64,000 nt of DNA. Origin: Syngnathus acus (lineage: Eukaryota; Chordata; Actinopteri; Syngnathiformes; Syngnathidae). Location: positions 8,363,553-8,427,552 of the forward strand of contig NC_051093.1 of NCBI RefSeq assembly GCF_901709675.1. The letters are read 5' to 3'. Each line of letters opens with the position of its first letter. Position 1 is the first letter of the stretch. Of the stretch, positions 41,001 through 52,050 are shown piece after piece. The notes under the pieces are model-generated. The model saw nothing but the letters and a program-made list of their open reading frames with translations. It did no database searches and had not been told where the DNA came from. Both the position numbers and the translations under genes were made by a program.

Positions 41001-41164
41001 GACATTTCAACAGATTTTAAGGGAGTGTAATTTGTATCTGGGTTAAGGAAGGACTCATAGATACCAGCATTAGCATTCTCTAGGTCAAATGAATTAAATA
41101 GTAAAGAGTCAAGATTCGGTGGGACAGAAATTCCTGCATTTGTGAGAATGTCACTGGATGGCAT
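38066..41164 (-). CDS. LINE ORF2: apurinic-like endonuclease plus reverse transcriptase, 1032 aa, apparently intact
   Basis: The protein nicks target DNA and reverse-transcribes the LINE RNA from the nick (target-primed reverse transcription). Endonuclease motifs are present in order: HFNVRS (84-89), catalytic Glu in TETW (114-117), YRPP (194-197), GDYN (226-229), TLIDN (268-272) and SDH (292-294). Reverse-transcriptase motifs follow: YGNYRPIS (595-602), FLDLSKAFDTVDH (667-679), GVPQGSILGP (725-734), the catalytic FADD (756-759) and FLGV further on. There are no internal stops, and every catalytic residue expected is present. The start codon is the first in-frame Met; translation after ORF1 probably relies on reinitiation, as the ORFs are separated by 131 nt. 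Confidence 0.93.
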   Translation of the reverse strand: MPSSDILTNAGISVPPNLDSLLFNSFDLENANAGIYESFLNPDTNYTPLKSVEMSCEYFSEDMFNKLCNTPPGHCQTNVFSTVHFNVRSISKNYDGLKTYLSTLTHSFSVIALTETWMVDNTSSYPLSHYTPIHSCRPNKQGGGVSLYVIDNLNFSPRKDLSVNFDMTVVESVFIELSSCSLINNKNVIIGCIYRPPDSDKITFNEALDSTLEIINKENKLCVLLGDYNINLLESKQSHTADFLNTLYSRNFFPLINKPSRITSSTATLIDNILFNSLDYKITSGLLICDVSDHLPVFHLIHNDSSPEIKDHIGDQMKFRKFTEKNMVSFISIISSVSWDEVILLQDVNKAYHSLLTILTNALEFSFPLTSSRKNNSKGKPWITDELKKSSRKKNKLYRKSIANPIPINIETYKKYKNRFTALLRKTKQTYYADKFTQASGDIKTTWNLINHLLHRKKSKTSTPNEMLGKNRAHSNPIDISNGFNDFFVNVGATLASSFSTSDTSPCCLIKGQFPSLSILDPPSVEEVYNIVMSLKNSAPGHDEIRSILIKKIIHSIIIPLTHIFSLSLKFGIVPQELKIAKVIPIFKAGETNEYGNYRPISVLPCFSKILEKLVYSRLAKHLETNNILYKHQYGFRKKFSTEHALLQLANHISTALDNKKFALGVFLDLSKAFDTVDHKILIAKLERYGVNDSALKWFTNYLANREQYVYINGCSSNRSKILFGVPQGSILGPLLFLVYINDFSMSCSNFLPLLFADDTNLIATHEDFNFLIARVNTELHAVTKWFKINKLSLNINKCNFMIFCNINKSYPKEQAKIYINNNEIHQVTSTKFLGVIVDKHLNWSEHIDLVCKRSMKTLGILRKVCPLVHPSAHLTLYYSFLFPLLNYCNIVWAATYPTYLSKLLIIQKKFLKMISFSNRYEPSAPLFRNYSLLPIDKVNIHQTCLLTHKYIYRKHCLPATFHNFFAFVSELHSYPTRQGDNLHPPSCRTSRHQYNIHFRGPSLWNELPIHIRSISSQVAFRKHLKHHLLHS

Positions 41165-41295
41165 GAAAAGTGTAAGGGAACTGTCTACCTGAGATGGATG
41201 TCCTCCCTGCCAGTCTCTGTTTGCCTTGTTGTACTTCGCTGTAATCCATTATTTTCGTCCGGAGGGTCCATAGGTACCAGTTAATGGTCATTAGT

Positions 41296-42036
41296 TCAGC
41301 CATTGTAAATGTTTGGTTCCCCCACCACCAGGCCACATTTCTTCAGTTCCTCCAGTTCACTCACAACGAGAGTTTTGACATCTTCTGGTGTTGCTCCGTT
41401 TGTTTTAATCCATATTTTACAGTTCCTGACCCACGTTGCGAGAATCTTGTTTTCCTTCTTCAGTTTGCGTGCGTTCCAGGCTATCTCAGCATTCTTCTTA
41501 GTGAGGTGCTCATTTAGGTAAACACCCGTTCCTTGTAGCTTCCTCCCTTGCTTCAAAAGATCCACTTTATGTTTCCTATTTGCGAACCGAATGATAATTT
41601 TCGGAGGATCCAGTGGTCGTTTTCGGTTTCTTGGGAGTGTGTGACAAGCGGCAATGTTTCCTTTCTGGAGTTCCATGTGCTTACTCTCGAAAAACTGTAC
41701 TACCTGATCTTCGAGCGTTGACAGCTCGTCCGATGGAGAGTCATCTGTCGAGGGATCCGAAGGACCCGCCGCCCTGGCGTAGGAGCGGTGAGATGTTTTT
41801 AGACCCGTGATTATGAGGTCTTCTTGTCGGGAGTACTGCTCCAGTGCATCTACTCTCCGTTCAAGCGACAGGATTTTCTCGTCTTTCTCCTTCGATAAGT
41901 TCTTAAGCTCCGTTAGCTCAGACGTTAGCTGGAGCAGGGTGGCTTGCTGCTCTAAAAGTGTGGTAATGTCTTGCCGTATCAGGTCAATGGATGATTTAAG
42001 TTCATCGTAACCCTCATTTTTTTTGGAGGGCGGCAT
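41296..42036 (-). CDS. LINE ORF1: coiled-coil RNA-binding protein, 246 aa
   Basis: Residues about 10-70 are heptad-like and Leu/Glu/Lys-rich (for example LLQLTSELTELKNLSKEKDE), indicating a coiled coil. They are followed by ALEQYSRQEDLIITGLK, the entry to an RRM-like fold typical of LINE ORF1 proteins. A basic region (NRKRPLDPPKIIIRFANRKH) follows and probably binds nucleic acid. ORF1 proteins coat the LINE RNA as a chaperone particle. The frame is open from the first Met (42036) to the stop at 41296, and a Lys-rich start (MPPSKKNEG) fits. Role by family resemblance; no cysteine-knuckle motif seen. Confidence 0.82.
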   Translation of the reverse strand: MPPSKKNEGYDELKSSIDLIRQDITTLLEQQATLLQLTSELTELKNLSKEKDEKILSLERRVDALEQYSRQEDLIITGLKTSHRSYARAAGPSDPSTDDSPSDELSTLEDQVVQFFESKHMELQKGNIAACHTLPRNRKRPLDPPKIIIRFANRKHKVDLLKQGRKLQGTGVYLNEHLTKKNAEIAWNARKLKKENKILATWVRNCKIWIKTNGATPEDVKTLVVSELEELKKCGLVVGEPNIYNG

Positions 42037-42150
42037 AGCGTAAAGTTCGAAAAAGTTAGGCTCTATAAAGTTCAGTTATCAAAACAATTCGGTCACCCGA
42101 AGTAGTGCAAAAGTTTCCCTCGTTGTTGACGCCGCAAGGCCTCCTGGGAA

Positions 42151-43834
42151 AAAAAGAGACTCTTTAGGCACATTATTCTTTTTTTTTTTTTTTCTCAAAT
42201 CTGAGTTTTTGTTTGTGTTGTACCTTCTGTCATGCTTGCACATGTGCGTTCTTGTCTTGGAGTGTTTGCTAAGAACCTGTACTGTGACAGTTGGAAGTTT
42301 GTGTGGTTGCCAGTCTGTTAATATGACAAGACTAGATGATTCCAGTAGCAATCACCCGTCAGTCTGCTACAATGTGATCCAGGAACCTAAATATGAATTT
42401 AGTACATTTGCACCAAGCTGCAAAACCACCATAGTGCACACCATGGAATAACACTTTTTTGTACAATTGTAAGAGCGCGCTCAGACAAAGAGTTAATCAC
42501 ATACATAATTCTCAGTAAAGCTTTTGTTTGTTTTTTTTGAAAGGAAAAAAATGTGTAATGCTCAAACTGCTTCTACAAGTTTCAGATTCAAAATACTATA
42601 ATATAATATAATATAGTATAGTATAGTATAGTATAATATAATATAATGTGCACATCATTGTACGATTCTATACTTTTATTTCCCCACTAGTGTCTGGCTT
42701 TGTAGATTATTGTAGCCAGAGCTTTATTTCCGAAGTCAAGACTGCGGTACTCTGCAGAGGTCAATGCACCCTTTGGCTCCGGCCCTCAAACTATTCTAAA
42801 TTGCACCTTTTGTATGACCATATATCAAAATAAGTTCCCTCAGCGCCGGCCACACGAGGCCCGGATCACAGCAGCGAGCCTCTTTTATCTGTAGCTCTCA
42901 CACTTTTGGCCATGTTTCTGGTCCACTGCTGAGCTGGACCTATAATTAGCATGCCGATTTTTACCAAAATGACGAATGTTTCATCCAGGTCTTCCACCTC
43001 AGTTGACATTTATAGACGAGAGGGGGGGGGGGGGGGACCGGAATATATTTTTACGTGCGTGCTGGCCATGCCGTCACCTCCGGTTTCCCAATTAACTCCT
43101 TCCTCCATCCATCTGCAGCCTCTTCAGTGGCAACCTGCCCAGTGCTCACCATCCTGCCACAACAGCCTGTGCATGTGTGTGTATAATTTTAACGTGATCC
43201 ATAATGTCTTTAAGCGGTATTCTAAAATGCCCGATATAGTTGAAAAGTGTCTGCTGTTGAATTTCATTCATTGGAGGCTAAATGTCGCTGTTGTTTGTCT
43301 TGAACGTGCGTCCCTTTGCTCTGGATGGAACTTCCTTTGCGAGGAGGTTGTAAGATGTTTGCTGAATCGGAGTCATCACATTGGCTTTGGATGCCATATT
43401 TGTAATCTTCAGTCGGCTTTTGCACACCACTCCGTTGGACATCCTATTTGGATTGCCACTATATTTCCCAGCTCTCCTGTCTCCTGATACTCTGCGCCCA
43501 GTCACGCTCCTCGCCCTCCCGGTCACTTCCTTTTTTTTTTTTTTTTTTACTCTGACTGCTTCAAACATGGCCTCTCATCAAGCCCCGCCCCGACGTCCCA
43601 CGCCCATTATGACAGCTAGGGTACAGCTCGCCAACTGTACACAAATATAATCTGTTAAACCAAATCAATGATGATTCCAAATGATCTTTGATTTCAGTCA
43701 ATCATTTGATTCTTGCAATCAAATTCAAAAGATTTTTTTTTTAATATATATAGAGTCAAAGTAAGCAACGCAGCCATGTTTCATTAAAACCTCGTCTCTG
43801 TTCTGCCATTTTGTTGATCCCCTTTTTTTACCAG
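42151..43834 (+). other. nfix: nfix intron, part downstream of the LINE
   Basis: It contains poly-T runs at about 42179-42193 and 43531-43547, a TATAA/TATAG pentanucleotide array, a G run at 43023-43036 and otherwise unique sequence. No exon was recognised. Confidence 0.75.
42595..42647. repeat. Pentanucleotide (TATAA/TATAG)n microsatellite
   Basis: About ten 5-bp units, with an internal block of four TATAG units flanked by TATAA units. Confidence 0.92.
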
Positions 43835-43963
43835 GACTGTCATCGCCTGGTTCTCTTAAGAAGCCGGGGAAATTCGATTTCAGCGCCCTGTCCTCCCAGA
43901 CGAGGTCCCCCCGCATGGCGTTCACCCACCACCCACTGCCAATGCTGGCGGGAGTGAGACCAG
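43835..43963 (+). CDS. nfix: nfix exon (129 nt), MAFTHHPLP block
   Basis: The acceptor cttttttaccag precedes the exon and the strong donor gtgaga follows. It reads [20 protein letters not shown] then [20 protein letters not shown] and VRP plus the first base of Gly. SLKK, [10 protein letters not shown], [12 protein letters not shown] and LAGVRPG match NFIX. It enters after codon base 1 and leaves after codon base 1, so it too could be skipped without frame change. Confidence 0.95.
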
Positions 43964-45099
43964 GTGAGACCAACCTAGCTCCAGACCCTAATCGCTCCCT
44001 CCTCCTCCCCCCCATCAACCCCCACCTTTATCCTCCTACCCACTCCCACCACTTGAGCCCCACCCCCCCAAAAGCGGGAGCAGTGTTTCGGGGGAAATGA
44101 GAGCGGCTGGGAATTGACAAATTTGTCAGGTAGCTCTTCTGTGCTCGCCTCTGCCTCCTCGTCTGTGTCTTCTAACATTGGAGGGTTTTTGGTCCGACTG
44201 GTGACAGCTCTTGGGATTCTGGGCATGTGCTTTTCTGTGCTTGGTAGATGGTGAGAGGTGGCAAATGATTTGCCTACTTACGTGCTTGAGCTCCCTCTTG
44301 CAGTTTCGCCTTGATTGTCATGCATTTGAATCCAAGTAAAAATGATGTGGCCACTCTTCTTGAATGTAACATACATGTTCTGTTCTGTCATATGCACATT
44401 TACTGTGAGCTTATATTATATTGTTGATAGATATTGTCACGTCACACTGTTCATCTCATTTCTTGCCTCTGGTTGAATCCTATTTGAAATGAATTTGCCT
44501 TCATTTTCATAAACACTGATTGATCAAGTGATCCAGGGATCACATCTGTTTTATTCAGACTGGCAAGAGCAGAAGATTAGCACTTGGAGTGAAATGCTTT
44601 GTGAACCAGCTGGTCCTCCATCACGCTGAAGCAAGAAGCTCATGATAACAGCAGATATCAAACAAAGCCAAACGAGTCCAGACAATAAATCGCAGCTCTC
44701 CTAATTTTATCGCCACTGCACAGATAAAGCGAGAAAGGGGGGAGGTTCTTCTCCTATTTGGAAAGGCGACATGTGTGAATCCGGCCAAAGAAGAAGCTCT
44801 CTGCAGATAATTTTCCATGAGCTTTTTGTGTGGTTCGGGTACATTAAAGGCTTATCAAGCCATCAATCCAGTATGAAGGGACGAGGTTGCCCATTAACTG
44901 TTGATTGGCTGCGGTTCCAGCGAACCCATCTCCGTTGCAAATACAAATTTGCAGATATTCACAACAATGTATTATTGGGATGTGATTTTTTTTTCTTCTT
45001 TGTCTCTAAAGCCTTTTTAGAAGTGTTCATTTTAGTGCTGCTCCCGTGTTGGTTTGAGGCTTCAACCACATCATCACCGTCGTATTTATTTATTTATTC

Positions 45100-45227
<128 letters not shown>

Positions 45228-46322
45228 CTCTATTTTTTTAATTTTTTAATTCTTTTTATATTTATTTTTATTTATTTTATATTTATTTATTTTTACCCTA
45301 TTTTTATTTGATTTTTTTGCTACCTGCTACTAAGGGATCTAAGGCGACTGTTATCGCGAAGCACATTCGAGCTGTCCTCACACGGCACGGCGGCGTTTTT
45401 GGCCATGATGTTGCTCCCTTTATTCCCATTCAGCTGAGTAGCAGGGCGGAGGATCCAAAGTCTATCCTCTCATCATCAGCCCTACCACTATAAACCTTTT
45501 TCCCAAGCCACCCCCCCCCCCCATCCCTATACTCCCAGATAGTTTGGCTTTCACCCACTCTTTAATGGGATTAACAGGGGGACTATAAGAACAGGGTGCA
45601 GGCAGCCTGGCATGGGTGCAAGGTGTTGCAGGGCTCAGGGGCATAGGCCCCCTTTCTGGGGGGTAATGCAAAGGGGTTGGCACTCTCATGAAGTACACTC
45701 GCGCGCACAATGTATAAGACGTAAGTACCGAAGAGTGTTGGCAGCCTTACGTGGGCAGCTGGGGGGCTTGGATGGGACGGGTGTCGGACTGGCACAGTTA
45801 AGGGGAAGAATGGGCCTCTAATATAAATCAAGTAGTAATGGATATACGTCTGACAGAGGGGGCTTTGTGTGTCTGTGCAACTGCACCCCCCCCTCACTCA
45901 CACTTCACACTGATTTTACCCTATTTTTAGTGCAATAATGATGGATATTGAATTCCTACCACACATGTAGTAGTTTTGATGCTACTAAAGGCTGCGGAAA
46001 GTAAAACAGCCTATTTGGAAGGCTGTGTGAAAAATGATATCATAAAAAAAAAAGAAATAAGTGAGTCAGATCAAATATTGCTTCAGGCTCTTAACGCCAA
46101 GTTGCACCGATGCCAACGAATCAAAACAGCTCGTAAGCACGCAGGCATTAAGAACGGCTAATTTAGGACAGTACTCAATGATCTCTTTGTGCCTTTCCGT
46201 TTTACAAGCTCCGCAGGTCTAATTTTGAATGTTAAGTTCTGTGCTTGTGTGAACCATGTATGACATTGAAGGTTGCTGACAAGCTTTTTTTTTTTTGCAT
46301 CTGTGTCCATATCAGAAAGCAA

Positions 46323-46349
46323 TGTGTGTGTGTGTGTGTGTGTGTGTGA
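46323..46349. repeat. (TG)n microsatellite
   Basis: About 13 TG dinucleotides, followed by a GA-rich stretch. Confidence 0.92.
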
Positions 46350-46603
46350 GCGAGAGAAAGAGAGAGCTGTCCTCTGCAAAGCTTTATAGATTCACTGGAG
46401 TGATCGTAAAACTTTACGAGCATTGACCATAGCTATTAACCCAAAACAGCTTTTCGTGAGAAAACAACATTTTCATTTTAGATTTGCACTTAAACTTTAA
46501 TGATTCCTGTTGTGATGTGATCATCGTGCAAGCATTATTCACAATGTGTAAAAATGAGCATGGGTGGTGCACGCAGTCGCGTAATTCACATTTCCGTCCG
46601 CAG

Positions 46604-46779
46604 GTAGTCCTCGTGCTTCTGCGTCAGCTCTGCACTTCCCGTCTCCCTCCATCATCCAGCAGTCGAGCCCCTACTTCACCCACCCGACTATCCGCTACCA
46701 CCACCACCCTGGTCAGGATCCTTTGAAGGAGTTTGTGCAGTTTGTCTGCGCTGATGGCCCAGGGCAGGCCGGCGGACAG
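46604..46779 (+). CDS. nfix: nfix exon (176 nt), [19 protein letters not shown] block
   Basis: The acceptor catttccgtccgcag precedes 46604 and the consensus donor gtaagg follows 46779. It reads [20 protein letters not shown] then [39 protein letters not shown] and ends on a codon boundary. The short His run and EFVQFVC are NFIX landmarks in the transactivation domain. The first base of the exon completes a Gly codon. Confidence 0.96.
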
Positions 46780-47766
46780 GTAAGGTTCACCGCCTGTTAT
46801 CATCTTCTCCTTTATGAAGAACAAGTAAATGCCACGTGGCCTCATTTTGCTTTAATTACCTGAAAAATTTCTTAAGAGAAGGGGAAAGTCTGTGTCATGT
46901 GGCTTAATTGTGTCATAGTGTTTAACAAAATGTTTATTGTAGACAGATGACTGTTAATCATATGATTTGGTGGGTTACCAATGAATTCTAATTAAAAACA
47001 GACTGGAACGATTTTGTTTTTTGATAAGGGAGAAAAGCATTTCGATTTTAATCGAATTATATTGAATAACTGAAAACCCTCCAAAGCATGCCTTGTTGAT
47101 GAGGTCATAGGTCAAATGGTCATACTGTATTCATTTTGCTGATTTCAACAAAGGCATTCCCTATCCTTCCGGATTTTATGATTTTTTTTTCTTTGGCTCC
47201 ACCCACTCACGGAGATTTTGCAACCATCAGCACACCGACAGTCACGACACGTTAGTCAAGCATATCAGTCCTGTGTTTTATTTCTGTTTCCATCACTTGC
47301 TGTGGTTTTAGTTGGACTTTGGTTCTTTGGTACTGGTATCGTGGATGGTGCTGTACTTGTGTAGGAGTATTTTCTCATGGTTTTTGATTTCTCGCCATCT
47401 TCTGGGTGAATGAATGGCCGTCAATAATTTGCTCACTTACCTCCTCCACCCACCATGGACCACCCCTGTGGAACCTCTCACGTTAGGCTCCAGCTCCCAC
47501 TCCTATCAAACCCTGTGGTGACTATTATTTTTCACACCTCCATAAAAGATGCTGTCCACATACGTCATCCCTTTGGTTGTTGTTATCCACCACCTTCCTC
47601 TTCCTTCTTCCACCATCGCCTGCCTCTAAACACCTCCCTCCCCCACCTCCGTCATGGATATTTTTTTGGGGGACCTGGCATCCCGAGCTGCGTCCGTTAT
47701 TTTTTCCATCCCGTGTTTGCGGATTGTCGCATGTCGCCCTCCTGACCCTATTTGTGTTGTCTGCAG
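46780..47766 (+). other. nfix: nfix intron, 1 kb
   Basis: Unique AT-rich to C-rich sequence. The last 200 bp are C/T-rich and lead to the acceptor tttgtgttgtctgcag. No other feature seen. Confidence 0.85.
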
Positions 47767-47914
47767 CCAAACGGGAGCGGCCAGAGCAAAATGCCAGGCT
47801 CCTTCTTGCTGCCTCCACCTCCCCCAGTGGCCCGCCCAGTGCCCCTCCCTATGCCCGACTCTAAACCCAACAGCACGCCCCCTGACGGCGGACTCTCATC
47901 GCCCGCATCTCCGT
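47767..47914 (+). CDS. nfix: nfix exon 10 (148 nt), proline-rich activation segment
   Basis: It reads [20 protein letters not shown] then [20 protein letters not shown] and GGLSSPASP plus one base. The proline-rich run is the NFI activation segment. The donor is a perfect gtaagt. The length is not a multiple of three, so skipping this exon shifts exon 11 into another frame (see findings). Confidence 0.95.
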
Positions 47915-49490
47915 GTAAGTGACCCCACAAAGACCATTTTGAAAACCAAATCCAAGTCAAAAAAAAAAAAAACTCGAGAAAGAATTTGACACAAACAGCC
48001 CCCCTTTAGGGAACAACCCCACGCCCATCCCCATTGTTCTTCCTCCAACGCCGTGCCACCGTTGTCATGTCTAACCAGCAACTCATATCCCTTTACCTTT
48101 GGAAGTGGGGCCTACACGATTAAAATAACTTTGGAGCGCATAGAGGTACATCCAAAGTCTCCAAAAGTTCAAGAGGAAGCTGATAAATGTCCCAATGACC
48201 TTTGTGGTGTGCATCAGGGCTCTTTACCCAGTCCCTACAGTTTGAGTTACTCGACATATTGATCCTCGCCTCATGCCCTGATATGGATCTTGACCCATCA
48301 GCAACAAGGGGAAACCTCAAATCAGAGAGATCAGTGCTTACTTTTAGTCGGAGCAAGGCAGAGATTTAGAGTAGTTATTATTTTGTCTAGGTTGGTATTG
48401 GTAGAATAATTCAGTAATTCTAGGTCGAACCCGAATAGAAGATTTTGTGTGTCTGGAATGTAAGGAGTGATTCTCACCATATTACCTTCCTCACCTTCGA
48501 CCGGAGGGGCACTGGATGGAGCACCTTTTTAAACGGAGTAGTTTTTCCAAACGTAGCATTTTGTCTTGACCACATTCAGTGTCTGAGAGTCCTTTATGTC
48601 GTTTGTATGTTATCCCTATATACCGTAAATATACTGTGTCCATGCCATTTAACGATACTTAACCTCAGACTTCTCCTTCTGTCTCTCTCTGTTCTATTCA
48701 TGTACTTATTCAGTTTAGTGATAGACTAATAGATTGGCAAGTTTCTTTCAATGGAGAAGAAAATGGTTGGTGAGGAACAACATGTAAGACACCAGGGTCT
48801 TGACTAAAATCAAACTGCGTAGTGTCATAGACGTCAACAAGGATGCCATTGCTGATACTGTGAAGCTCACTCTTAAAGCTGCTGACCCCTTGGGACCACC
48901 AAGAAATATGTGTTTTGCTGCCTGTGTGACAATGTGAATGGAGTACCACTGAATTCTTCCAAGAAAATCTCCAACCTTAACGATAGGTCATGCATGAGCC
49001 TCCATTTATACAGCTGGGTGCACCAAAATAACACTGCCCCTACCCTAACCCTGCATTCATGTTTGTAATGGATAAAAGAAACTATTATTAAGCTTTAGGG
49101 ATGTCTTTCCAAATGTCTGGCAACCTCGTGAAAAAAAAAATAGGTCAATGGTGCTCAGTTCTGTGAAAAGAAAACAACAGAAATTACCCAGAAATTATGA
49201 GCAACCACAGAGCCAGTTATTAGGCAAGAGTAGCATTGATAACTTTTAAAGGTTAGTGTCTAGTTCAGTCGAGGACTACTTTTTGCTAACTGACAACATT
49301 GTACACGGAAGAAAAACGAGCCTTTGTTGTTATACGATATTTGTGCTCACGGACATTTTTAAAGGCATGATGCTGGATGGATTACATAATCCCAGCCATG
49401 CCTTTTTTTTTTTTTTTTTTTTTTTTTGCCTTTACTCAACATCTGTCTTTGTGTGCACTTACGTCTTTTTGTCCTCTTCTGTTTCGGTAG
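47915..49490 (+). other. nfix: nfix intron, 1.6 kb
   Basis: It contains an A run at about 47961-47972 and a T run of about 27 nt (49402-49428) some 60 nt upstream of the exon 11 acceptor; otherwise unique. The long T run may act as a binding platform for splicing regulators. Confidence 0.8.
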
Positions 49491-49582
49491 CATACTCCAC
49501 GCCAGGCGCCACAGCTCCCAACAGGTTTGTCGGCATCGGATCACGGGACAACAACTTTCTGAACATCCCGCAGCAGACACAG
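49491..49582 (+). CDS. nfix: nfix exon 11 (92 nt), RFVGIGSRD / NIPQQTQ; readable in two frames
   Basis: The acceptor tctgtttcggtag precedes the exon and gtggga follows. In the main frame it reads SYSTPGATAPNRFVGIGSRD then NNFLNIPQQTQ, matching the NFI C-terminal region. If joined directly to the 46604-46779 exon, it reads HTPRQAPQLPTG...SDHGTTTF and stops at TGA 49560-49562. That ending resembles the alternative C-terminus I recall for a human NFIX isoform (HSQRQAPPLPTG...GTATF). Confidence 0.95.
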
Positions 49583-52050
49583 GTGGGATTTATAATGTGA
49601 CGTAACTTGTTTGGAGGGGCAATTATCTATTTGCCCAATTCTTCGACCTGTCTCCATTTACCAGCAGTACTTTTCTCATTGGTATATAAGCACACCTGCC
49701 TGGAGCCAAGCTCAGTTATGCTATTCAACACATGGAAACCATCTGAATCTCCTCTACTGTTGTTTCTCTGCCCTCCATACTTTGACTTTACCGGTTCCAT
49801 TCTTTTCAGCCCAGTCGTCAGGACACTTTTATTTTTTATTGTCTCCTTTCATCCACTGCATTCCGAAACTTTGATTTATTTTCTCTTCTTGAAAGACATA
49901 CCTTAACTGTTTATAATTCTTTGCACACACAATGAGAATTTTTTTTTTTTTAGGCTGACCAAAGCCCGTTGTGAAAAGCAGACATCTTTTTTTTTTTCCC
50001 CCTCCCAGACATTTTGTTTTTGTCAAGGTTTGCAAAGCAGAACGTACTTCCCAAATTGTCCCTATTGTCTTTTCTATTTCAACTAATGTATCACCTTCTC
50101 CATTATCTCCAATTTTGGTTTACCCATGTTTTATAATCACTTACTGCTTTTTGCATAATTGGGTTAGTGTTCTCACAACAACACAAGGACAAAGGAGGTG
50201 CTTCAAAAACAAATCCCATATTCTTTTATGAGTCTTGCTTATAATTACAGTCCATTTCCATAAGGAATCTCAAGGACATGGCATATACTTGAATTTAAAA
50301 AACAAAAACAAAACCATATACTTCTGATCATTGGGTTCCAGGTGCCCTCTAGTGGCAGAAAATTGTAGAGGTTTAAAAAAAAAAAAGGCAAGTGGCTAAA
50401 GAATGACTGATAATAGATGCCCTGGCAATTACACATAATGTCATTGCCAGCTGATCTCGAATTTGCGGTGGGGTCTCTAAACCGGCATAAAGGGAGGGCA
50501 GATGGAAAAGAAAGGAGGTCTGTCAACTGTCTGCTGCTGGTACAGATTTACGGGGAGGTTGCTGGCATTCGTGATACCCTCTTTGTTACAGGGAAATTAG
50601 AAAAACACAATAACACTCGCCAACAGCAGATTTGAATTTTACACTGATTTAAAAAAAAAAAAAGGGTAAAATATAGCGTGATGGTCCAAAATTCTGTTCT
50701 TAGCGGGAGTCGGATCATTCAAGCACAGGAAACAGTGCGGTTACAGATTCATTCCAATGTCCAGGCTGAATTTGATGCATCATGGGGGTCTCCCCTGGAA
50801 AGTCCAAATTTAAAGAGCATAGCAGACAGGTCTCAGCAAGCCATAGTCAACACGAACAGTGAACGAGGTCTTAAGGAAACTATGCACCGAGTCGGCCTCC
50901 AGAACCCAAATTAGAACTGGAGCATAGCCTCGAAGCTTCTTCCCTGGGGGATCAGAAGCGTCTCCATTTTCAGAATGTTGCTCCATGCTGTTTAACCATC
51001 ACGAGCTATTCAGACACCAATTTCAAAACAAAGCAAAAATAGACTTCTGTTGACAATCATTCAATTCATGATAATCCCGAGGTTTAATTAAAAGTAACTT
51101 GGACCACTTTGCTGATTTGAGATTTCACCTTTGCACCAAAAAGCTAACCTATGGAAAAAGGCCAATTCATTGTAGTGGCAACATTTTCATAAAATCCAAA
51201 GCATATAATGGCAACATTAAAAGATGAAGACAGAACTTCAACTGTGGCTTTATGCCAGTCTCTGGGTCAACCACAGGCGTCCCGTTAATAGTGCATCGGA
51301 ACGCTACCCAGTACCAAAATAGACCCAAGGACACAATTTCAACCATTCTCCAAGTCACATTTTGAAACAGTGACTATATCATCAAAGCTTTGACACAATT
51401 TAATCACTAAAAATCTGTGCTGAAAAGTTGTAATTACATCCCGTCTTGGTATTGCGCAATACAACCGCTAATAATTATCCCCAAGACAGCCTACCTAATT
51501 TTATAGCAGCAGGATTCCACGCTTGAAAATACATCCTAAGTACTTAAAAAGATACACAACACCTTTGGGAAAATCTCGTTAAAGCATGCTTTAATTATTT
51601 TTGTTCGTCTCAAAGTTGGGAGAGATTGATGACCCAGACTGCAATAAGCCCTCCTCCAGGGGACAGTTGAGATTATTTGTTTTCACTTTGGGTGAGCTGT
51701 GAAACTCTGTACAGATGTTCATGGTTCCCAGAGGATGACTTCTACTGACTGATTTGCCACCGTGAAGCATTATTTTACATTTCAAAATACCCACAACTTG
51801 TGGAATATTGTCAGCTGTATTTGAGCTAGTTCAGTTTGTCTTGTAACACAGCCAAATGGAAAGTATTTTTTTCATTATTCTTTTTATTATTTTTTTTAAA
51901 TCTCTTGTTTACCTTATTTCAGTAACTAATTATATTTAGGTTTACATTATGTATATATATTTTGTTTATCCTCTTTTTTTTTTATTATTTGTGCACATTT
52001 CACAACTCTAATAATTTTTTATCTCTTTCCTTTTTTCCTCTCTTTTTCAG
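49583..52050 (+). other. nfix: nfix last intron, 2.5 kb
   Basis: Unique AT-rich sequence with A/T runs and a CTCF-like motif at 50343-50357. The 3' end is a very strong pyrimidine tract (tttccttttttcctctctttttcag). Confidence 0.85.
50343..50357 (-). promoter_or_regulatory. CTCF-like motif
   Basis: The reverse strand reads TGCCACTAGAGGGCA, which fits the CTCF core CCASYAGRKGGCR closely. It has the same orientation as the motif at 17692-17703, about 32.6 kb away. Occupancy is unknown. Confidence 0.45.

Larger units (their letters stand above)
37537..42150 (-). mobile_element. Near full-length non-LTR retrotransposon (LINE, CR1/L2/jockey-type), antisense in the nfix intron
   Basis: On the - strand the order is a 5'UTR (about 42037-42150), ORF1 (42036-41296), a 131-nt spacer, ORF2 (41164-38066) and a ~0.5-kb 3'UTR. 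The 3' end is a short (ACTAA)n-type tandem tail at about 37537-37560, the kind of terminus seen in CR1/L2-like LINEs rather than poly(A). Both ORFs are open from end to end, so the copy is young or selected. The outer 5' boundary is approximate, set near the C-C-A-G-G-A-G-G-C-C start before a poly-T/A flank, and no target duplication was found. The clade call is from motif style and is tentative. Confidence 0.88.

Noticed and set aside
44000-44099. Read-through extension of the 129-nt nfix exon (45 more codons)
   Set aside because: The GTGAGA donor is strong and the extension has no NFI similarity. Open by C-rich chance.
49020-49050. 'ccctaccctaaccctg' as a telomere-like repeat
   Set aside because: Too short and imperfect to be an interstitial telomere.
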